A stretch of 64,000 nt of DNA. Source: Trifolium pratense (lineage: Eukaryota; Streptophyta; Magnoliopsida; Fabales; Fabaceae). How positions within the stretch are numbered: position 1 is the first letter of the stretch; each line of letters begins with the position of its first letter. The translations under genes were made by a program, and so were the position numbers. A model generated the notes under the pieces. That model had not been told where the DNA came from. It worked only from the letters and a program-made list of their open reading frames with translations, and searched no databases. Positions 57,727 to 64,000 of this stretch are shown here, piece after piece. The stretch is from NCBI RefSeq assembly GCF_020283565.1, contig NC_060063.1:25164777-25228776 (forward strand), given 5' to 3'.

Positions 57727-60700
57727 CTACAATTCTTTAAATAGGCAAATACTTAGCTTGCCCCTTAACTTTCCAGATTGAGCTTCTTCTTTCAAATTCT
57801 TGAGAATTACATATGTAGATATTCTTATGGTAACTCCTTGGTCAGGATTTCTAATAGAGATTTCCTTTGAGTGGTTCTTCTGAACTCTGATTGATGGACC
57901 TTTGTTTGGTCTCAAATTCTCTGTATTAGGCTCAAAGTCTTGAATAGAATCATATTCAGCTTGATCATCATCTGGTGTTGGGACAGGTGTGACTACATCT
58001 GTCTCTTCAGCTGAATCTATACTTGTCAAATCAGTATCATCAATTACGACATTGATTGATTCCATCATGGTTTTCGTTCTAGAATTGAAAACTCTATAGG
58101 CTCTGTTGTTGGTTGAATAACCTAGAAATATTCCCTCATCACTTTTGGGATCCAATTTCCTCCTAGGTTCTCTATCGGCCAAGATGTAACATTTTGATCT
58201 GAACACATGGAAATATTTTACAGTAGGCTTTCTGTTCTTCCATAGTTCACACAGTGTTGTTGTAGTACCTGTTCTTAATGTTACTCTATTATGGATGTAA
58301 CATGACGTATTCATAGCTTCAGCCCAAAATTTATAAGGAAGGTTTTTGGCATGTAACATAACCCTAACAGATTCTTGTAAAGTTCTGTTCTTTCTTTCAA
58401 CCACACCATTTTGTTGAGGTGTAATAGGTGAAGAGAATTCATGAGCTATTCCTTCAGCAGCACAAAACTCAGCAAATTTAGAGTTTTCAAACTCCTTTCC
58501 ATGGTCACTTCTAATTCTTAAAATACCACAGTCGTTTTCTTTTTGAAGTTGTAAGCAAAGATCTTTGAATTCATCAAAGGTTTCAGATTTTTGCCTAATG
58601 AAGTTAACCCAAGTGTATCTAGAGAAATCATCAACAACAACAAAAGCATATTTCTTACCTCTAAGGCTTTCAACTTGCATTGGACCCATCAAGTTCATGT
58701 GTAGTAGCTCAAGAACTCTAGAAGTGGACAAGTGTTGCAACTCTTGGTGCGACACTTTGGTTTGCTTGCCAATCTGACATTCGCCACAGATGTTGTCTTC
58801 CTGTATTTGTAAGTTTGGTAAGCCTCTGATAGCTTCCTCAGATATAGCTCTTTTCATACTCTTCAGGTTAAGATGTCCTAGTTTTTGGTGCCACAACTTA
58901 ACCTCATCTTCTTTTGTTAAGAGACATGTAGATACATTAGCTTCTTCTAGAGGAACCCACAAGTAACAATTATCCTTCGATCTAACACCCTTCATCAGGA
59001 TGTCACCTTCATCATTGGTAACAAGACATTCATTTTTTGTAAAGTTGACTTGCATGCCTTGATCACATAGTTGGCGTATACTAATTAGATTAGCAGTTAG
59101 CCCTTTTACAATAAGAACATTTTCAAGTTTAGGTAGACCATTGTCAATCAGCCTTCCTATACCTTTAATTTCTCCTTTAGCTCCATCTCCGAATGTTACA
59201 AAACTTGTTGCATAGGATTTTATATCCATCAAATATTTTTCAACACCGGTCATATGTTTAGAACAACCACTATCAAAGTACCAATCTTCTTTTGATGAGG
59301 CTCTAAGAGAAGTGTGAGCAATCAAGCTTTTCTCACAACTTTCAGCTGCACAACCCTTGGTGTTGGTTACATCAACCTTTTGTTTCCACTCCTTCTTTGC
59401 ATTAGTTATGGATGGATCAAGTTTCTCTTGAATAGTTTCATTTGGATACCCATATAACTTATAGCAGTAAGGTCTTATGTGCCCCTTTCTTCCACAGTGA
59501 TGACATCTCCATGAACGATATTTGCTTTTATGCCTTGGTATAAATCTAGGATTCTGCCTTCTTTGACGATGTGGAGCCATATGTGGTAACACTTGTCTGA
59601 GTTTAGTATGATGTCCGGTGGACAAGTGTGGTGACATTTTTCCATACATTGTTGGAGAGGGTTGGTTACTTATCTCAGGCATATAATTTCCATCTTTGTT
59701 GTAATCTTTAATTCTATTAACGCTTTTATACTCATACCCAATGCCTGTTTTGGCTCTACTAGGGGTAGGTAGTTTTTCTAGGATTTCATCTAGGTCAGTT
59801 CCTTTAAATAACATAACAACATGCTTCTTTAGATTCTCAAGATGAGAGTTCAATTCAGTTACCTCTTCATTCAGCTTAGATATTTCTGCTAGTTGCTCAA
59901 GCTTATCTGTTTCCAGATTGGCGATGATTGCCTTCTGCTCCTCAATTGTTTTCAACCCTTCTTCACACTTAACACCAATCTCAGAGATTTTTGTTAGATT
60001 GACAATTCTTTCAGTTTGCAACTTTGAGATTGTCTCCTTTTGTTTTTCTGAGATTCTGCAGACTTCTTCACTCCTTAGACACAGCTCCTTGTATGATTCA
60101 GCAAGTTCATCAAAGGTCAGCTCTTCATCACATGATTCAGTGTCAGATGTGCATACACCTGTCAGTGCATGAATAGACTTTGCAGTATCAGTTTCTCCTT
60201 CAGAATCCTCATCTGACCATGAAACAGTTAACCCCTTTTTCTGTTTCTTCAAGAAGGTTGCACATTCAGTTCTAATGTGTCCATACCCTTCACATTCATG
60301 GCATTGAACACCTTTATTTGGAGCTGATTTCTCATCTGTTACAGGTTTTCTGAAATTCCTGTAAGTGTTGCGACCAATGTCAGCTGCACTTGTCTTTGGA
60401 CGTTTGTCCATTATTTTTAGCACCTTATTAAATTGTTTTCTTAGAAGAACCATTGCATCAGAGATGCTATTCTCAGACTCCGTGTCACTCTGTTGATCTT
60501 CTTCCTCAGCATTCGAGACAAAGGCAATGCTCTTGTTTTTCTTATCCATCTTTTCATTTGTAGCTACCTCATAGGTTTGTAGTGAACCAACTAGTTCATC
60601 TAGCTTCATATCTGTGATATCCTTTGCTTCTTCTATAGCTGTGACTTTCATGTCAAACTTCTTAGGTAAAGACCTAAGCATTTTTCTTACCAGCTTTTCT

Positions 60701-61200
60701 TCAGGTATCTTTTCACCCAAGGCATCAAATTGATTGTCAAAATCAAGTATGGTCATGTGAAAATCCTGAATGGTTTCATCATCATTCATTCTTAGATTCT
60801 CAAACTTAGTTGTTAGGAGTTGTAGCTTTGACAACTTCACTTTAGAGGTACCTTCATGAACAGTCTCAAGAATTGTCCAAGCTTCCTTAGCAGAGACACA
60901 CTTTTTGATGAGTCTGAATATGTGTTTGTCAACACCATTATATAGTGCATATAATGCTTTTGAGTTTGCAAGAGCAAGCTCATCCTCTTCTTTGGACCAT
61001 TCTTCAGCAGATTTCAACTCAAAAGTTGGTTTACCATCTTTGTCCATCTTCACAGGTGGAGTCCACCCTCTCAGCACTGCCTTCCATGTCTTGCTATCAA
61101 TTTGTTTTAGAAAGGCCATCATGCGGGACTTCCAATAGTCATAGTTTGAAGCACCAACCAGAAGAGGTGGTCTGGTAACAAAACCTCCTTCTTTGTCCAT
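57727..61200 (-). CDS. Gag-protease-integrase polyprotein, in-frame RT/RNase H deletion
   Basis: The 1157-aa frame begins MDKEGGFVTRPPLL. In order: gag core (YDYWKSRM near 20, LRSLPKKFD near 180); zinc knuckle from Cys300 (CHECEGYGHIRTEC); coiled coil about 365-475; second CCHC-like knuckle from Cys566; protease FDSG at 642-645; pre-integrase HHCC (WHQKLGHLN ... CGECQIGKQ, about 770-825); integrase core with Asp899 and Glu935 (35 residues between) but Asn836 where the first catalytic Asp belongs (HMNLMGPM). After DDTDLTSIDS and NPDQGVTIRIS the protein jumps to LRGKLSICLFKEL, which fits the far C-terminus of SIRE pol; RT and RNase H (about 900 residues) are gone, reading frame kept. No stop interrupts it. 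It could make particles and protease, not cDNA. Confidence 0.92.
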   Translation of the reverse strand: MDKEGGFVTRPPLLVGASNYDYWKSRMMAFLKQIDSKTWKAVLRGWTPPVKMDKDGKPTFELKSAEEWSKEEDELALANSKALYALYNGVDKHIFRLIKKCVSAKEAWTILETVHEGTSKVKLSKLQLLTTKFENLRMNDDETIQDFHMTILDFDNQFDALGEKIPEEKLVRKMLRSLPKKFDMKVTAIEEAKDITDMKLDELVGSLQTYEVATNEKMDKKNKSIAFVSNAEEEDQQSDTESENSISDAMVLLRKQFNKVLKIMDKRPKTSAADIGRNTYRNFRKPVTDEKSAPNKGVQCHECEGYGHIRTECATFLKKQKKGLTVSWSDEDSEGETDTAKSIHALTGVCTSDTESCDEELTFDELAESYKELCLRSEEVCRISEKQKETISKLQTERIVNLTKISEIGVKCEEGLKTIEEQKAIIANLETDKLEQLAEISKLNEEVTELNSHLENLKKHVVMLFKGTDLDEILEKLPTPSRAKTGIGYEYKSVNRIKDYNKDGNYMPEISNQPSPTMYGKMSPHLSTGHHTKLRQVLPHMAPHRQRRQNPRFIPRHKSKYRSWRCHHCGRKGHIRPYCYKLYGYPNETIQEKLDPSITNAKKEWKQKVDVTNTKGCAAESCEKSLIAHTSLRASSKEDWYFDSGCSKHMTGVEKYLMDIKSYATSFVTFGDGAKGEIKGIGRLIDNGLPKLENVLIVKGLTANLISIRQLCDQGMQVNFTKNECLVTNDEGDILMKGVRSKDNCYLWVPLEEANVSTCLLTKEDEVKLWHQKLGHLNLKSMKRAISEEAIRGLPNLQIQEDNICGECQIGKQTKVSHQELQHLSTSRVLELLHMNLMGPMQVESLRGKKYAFVVVDDFSRYTWVNFIRQKSETFDEFKDLCLQLQKENDCGILRIRSDHGKEFENSKFAEFCAAEGIAHEFSSPITPQQNGVVERKNRTLQESVRVMLHAKNLPYKFWAEAMNTSCYIHNRVTLRTGTTTTLCELWKNRKPTVKYFHVFRSKCYILADREPRRKLDPKSDEGIFLGYSTNNRAYRVFNSRTKTMMESINVVIDDTDLTSIDSAEETDVVTPVPTPDDDQAEYDSIQDFEPNTENLRPNKGPSIRVQKNHSKEISIRNPDQGVTIRISTYVILKNLKEEAQSGKLRGKLSICLFKEL

Positions 61201-61252
61201 CCTTGCCAGAAACGATTTCCCTGGAGCTCACCCTAAAATTCAGAACAGGGTG

Positions 61253-61267
61253 CCTGCTCTGATGCCA
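61253..61267 (-). other. Primer-binding site of the SIRE-type element
   Basis: Two bases beyond the 5' LTR, the minus strand reads TGGCATCAGAGCAGG. It matches the initiator tRNA-Met complement TGGTATCAGAGC except for one base. Confidence 0.8.
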
Positions 61268-61269
61268 AT

Positions 61270-62312
61270 TGAAATTCCTGGCACACAGTTGACATGTGTT
61301 GCTCAAGGTGTAGCAACACTTGTCTGTTGTAGACAGATGTTGTTACTAGTGCGCCAACACTTGTCTATAAACAGAGCAAATAACATAAAACAATACAAAC
61401 AGTAAAGTAAATAACACACGAGAGTTGTTAACCCAGTTCAGCCTAAAGCCTACTCTGGGGGATACCAATCCAGGAATGAAGTCCACTATCAGCAGTATTA
61501 CTTCGAAGCTAAACTCACCCGTTTACAACTTCTCACTTAATCACTACCCAATGACACTTCTACCTAGGAACTCCTAGATATGAGACCCCGTCCCAATTCC
61601 CACCTTAGCAACACAGACAGCGCTGCTATTCAATTCCACAAACACACCAGGTGGAGACACACTCCTAAGAAACTAGGATTCACTCTTGCTTAAAAGCTTG
61701 CGAGTAAACCACACAACACAATAGAACAATCTCCGTACTTCAAAGCTTAGGAGAAGTTCACAATTACAACTCAATAACACTCAGGTCCTAAGCTTGCATC
61801 AATGAGACACAAGAAAGGCTCACAATTAACACTCTAAAACCCTAATAACACACGCTTTGTAAGAACACAGTTTTAGATGCTTGAAACCATATGCTTGCCT
61901 TCGTATTTATAGTAGTAGAACGACTTGGGCTTCAAGACAAAATTAGGGCTTCTAGAATTGCGGCAGCAGTGGTATATTTTTGAAAACAATAATTATATTT
62001 TTGAAACCGCAAAAATATATTTTCCAAAAATATAATTCCTTTGGAAAATAAAACTAGGGTTCAGCTGCCTTCTGAAACACATTGATCACGTGCGCCTTGT
62101 TGTATAAGAAACCACGAAATAATTCTTCAAACAGATCTTCAAAAGATTGAATAGAAAATAAAAACATCTAGCTGGCGCGCGCAGGAACAGAGTCAGGTGT
62201 TGTTCCAAAGTGTCCCAACATTTGTCACAACACTTGGGGTCAGCACACTTGTCTCAACACTTGGCTAAAATATGTTTTTGCAAAATGTAGCCAATCATAC
62301 AAAAACCCAACA
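61270..62312 (-). repeat. 5' LTR (right copy) of the SIRE-type element
   Basis: 1043 bp, same length and ends as the left copy. Its inner edge adjoins the PBS and its outer edge the CTACT duplication. Confidence 0.96.
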
Positions 62313-62493
62313 CTACTAATTGTATTATTAGGTAGGGATTGAATCTTCCATTTGAGCTTTTGATGATTGTATAATTTTTATTTTCTTTGGTCAAGTACAC
62401 CTTATACTTAATTTCATTTTGTGGGTATAATATCTTTTCTACTTTTTTTGCCCATTCTATATACCTATTTTGTTGTTCAAAAAAATATTAGAT

Positions 62494-62496
62494 GTC

Positions 62497-62567
<71 letters not shown>
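62494..62567. repeat. (TAA)n microsatellite
   Basis: About 24 units, interrupted at its right side by the MITE at 62568-62910, after which TAATAATAATAATAA continues (62911-62924). Confidence 0.95.
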
Positions 62568-62910
62568 GGGTTAACTACACATTTGGTCCCTTACGTTTAT
62601 TTTAGGTTTCAATTTGGTCCCTTACGTTTAAAAAGTATCAATTTGGTCCCTTACGTTTATTTTAGGTTTCAAGTTAGTCCTTTCCGTCAATTTTGTCACA
62701 TGTGGCAGTCAATTTGCATATGTGGACTGACACGTGGCACTTGGACACAGTGACACGTGTACTGTTCAAACGTTGAAAGTGACAAAACTAACGGAAAGGA
62801 CTAACTTGAAACCTAAAATAAACGTAAGGGACCAAATTGATACTTTTTAAACGTAAGGGACCAAATTGAAACCTAAAATAAACGTAAGAGACCAAATATG
62901 TAGTTAAGCC
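62568..62910. mobile_element. Fold-back MITE inserted in a TAA microsatellite
   Basis: Ends GGGTTAACTACACATTTGG and (inverted) GGCTTAACTACATATTTGG. The arms, over 130 bp, repeat the block GGTCCCTTACGTTTA several times. Because both flanks are (TAA)n, the TSD may be TAA (Harbinger-like) or TAATAATAA (Mutator-like). Confidence 0.85.
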
Positions 62911-63254
62911 TAATAATAATAATAAAGAAATTATATTTGATGTGGCAGCCACATAAACACGGTACATAGGGCACATCGTTTAATGAGATGTCACATCATT
63001 AAAATACGAGGAAAATCTTAAAAAGATCTTATATGGTATTAATAATTCAACCATGAATAAAGATAGAATATGTAAATTTTAGTATACGAGGAAAAATGTA
63101 TCAATATATAATATAATAAATAAATTGGACGTGATACAGTTTTCTCGTACAATAGATTAGTATAGTAAATGTAATTTAGTACTGTTCATTTCAAGGATAT
63201 AGCTACAATAAGTGTGAGTGAGGGATGAACAATGAAAGGCTAGATTTAGGAAAA

Positions 63255-63292
63255 TTTACTAGTTATTCAACCAGTGCGTTGCACGCGTTTGA
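63255..63292 (-). mobile_element. Helitron-like 3' terminus
   Basis: On the minus strand a short hairpin (GCGTGCAACGCACTGG) is followed about 10 bases later by CTAG and a T. That is the CTRR-plus-hairpin signature of plant Helitron 3' ends. The 5' end (TC) was not found, and the element's body would extend right of 63292. Confidence 0.5.
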
Positions 63293-63965
63293 TTAGAATA
63301 TTTTTAAAAAAAGTTGTGTTTTATAATAAATTGTATTAAAAATAATAATTTTTTTAGAAGTGTTGAATTATTCTTTGATTATAAAAGTGAGTTCTAAAAT
63401 ATTTTTAATTTTTTTTCTCATCAAGTGAATCTATAATATAGATAGGTAGATAAAAATTACTTTTAACAGAGACAATGTGTTATTTAGATGTATATAGAAA
63501 TCAATAAAAGTGCAACAGATTAGTGTATTATATTAAAAATTTGTTTTATTAATCTTCTTTTTTATCGGTTTGATTTATATATGTAATTTATGTTTTAATA
63601 TATATTTTTTTATGAAAAAAAAAGTAGATTATTTTAATATATTCTTTACATCTATCATTCTCTGTATCTCTCAATTATCTCTATCTTTATCCTAATTATA
63701 CTATAATCTCCGTCCTTATTATTATTTTATATGAAAAAATTGTAGATACTTGTGTTGACCTTTATACGAATGAGATGACATGTTAATTAATCGTAAAGTC
63801 TTTTAAAGTAATAATTACTTTATACTTCAAAGAGGCTTTTTATATTAGACTAAATATTCAAAGAGCTTTCGAAACAACTTTGTCATATATGTGCAGTGTT
63901 AAGTAGTATTTTATGAGTTAAGATCCTCTCTATTTCCAATTCTTTTCATTTCCTCCATTATTATA

Positions 63966-64000
63966 GGGTAAATGGTCATTTACCCCCTGCAAAATAAGCA
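63966..64000 (+). mobile_element. Start of another fold-back element, cut by window end
   Basis: GGGTAAATGGTCATTTACC followed by CCCTGCAAAATAAGC resembles the end of the element at 18721-19652. Confidence 0.55.

Larger units (their letters stand above)
53864..62312 (-). mobile_element. SIRE-type Ty1/copia retrotransposon, RT/RNase H deleted
   Basis: An 8449-bp element on the minus strand with two 1043-bp LTRs that differ at about three bases, and a perfect TSD CTACT (53859-53863, 62313-62317). It has a PBS next to the right LTR, a polypurine tract next to the left LTR, a long gag with coiled coil, PR and IN, and an env-like ORF. These are features of the SIRE/Maximus lineage. RT and RNase H are missing through an in-frame deletion. 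It must have moved with proteins from another copy. Confidence 0.95.

Noticed and set aside
57727..62312. The SIRE-type element as a retrovirus or crop virus copy
   Set aside because: Domain order (IN before RT position), tRNA-Met PBS and LTR form are those of plant Ty1-copia; the env-like ORF alone does not make it a virus.

Overview
The window is AT-rich plant nuclear DNA, most likely from a legume of the Medicago/Trifolium/pea type. The evidence is a split plant MED12 gene, plant-specific 3-ketoacyl-CoA synthase, plant LINE/Ty1-copia/Ty3-gypsy families, a SIRE-type copia element with an env-like ORF, and tRNA-derived SINEs. No rRNA, genuine tRNA, CRISPR or organellar gene was seen.

Only two host genes are clear. 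(1) An intronless 3-ketoacyl-CoA synthase of the short KCS3/12/19 type lies at 8381-9793 (+), with a TATA box and a complete Cys-His-Asn triad. (2) MED12, the large subunit of the Mediator CDK8 kinase module, lies on the minus strand. Its coding exons run from 37577 to 25827 and a likely 5'UTR exon lies near 39.6-39.8 kb. I placed 12 coding exons; they total 6654 nt, divide by three, and encode 2217 aa without an internal stop. A third, small gene of unknown function (10165-10458, minus) has a TATA box and sits below a cluster of palindromes.

The rest is transposon territory. 1-8.3 kb: a 69-bp tandem array, a solo LTR with PBS, a Mutator-like element with a nested MITE, a hAT MITE, a 9-bp-TSD fold-back element and SINEs. 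10.5-25.8 kb: a duplicated segment (13.7-14.4/22.0-22.7 kb and 17.6-18.55/23.3-24.25 kb, same order and strand), decayed copia, LINE and gypsy pieces, and a 0.93-kb fold-back element. 40-46.5 kb: SINEs, an asymmetric inverted-repeat element with 189-bp tandem repeats, and LINE debris. 47.0-52.2 kb: a full-length chromovirus-type gypsy element (361-bp LTRs, TSD GGAGT) broken by stops and frameshifts. 53.9-62.3 kb: a very young SIRE-type copia element on the minus strand (1043-bp LTRs, TSD CTACT). Its 1157-aa polyprotein has lost reverse transcriptase and RNase H in frame and carries Asn at the first catalytic position of integrase. The right edge holds a fold-back MITE, a Helitron-like 3' end and the start of another fold-back element.

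Host genes and transposons show no functional link here; MED12 exons are free of insertions, although a Stowaway-type MITE lies in its first coding intron. The most unusual objects are the RT-deleted SIRE element, a MITE family with 10-bp target duplications, the large fold-back elements, and the palindrome cluster beside the small gene.
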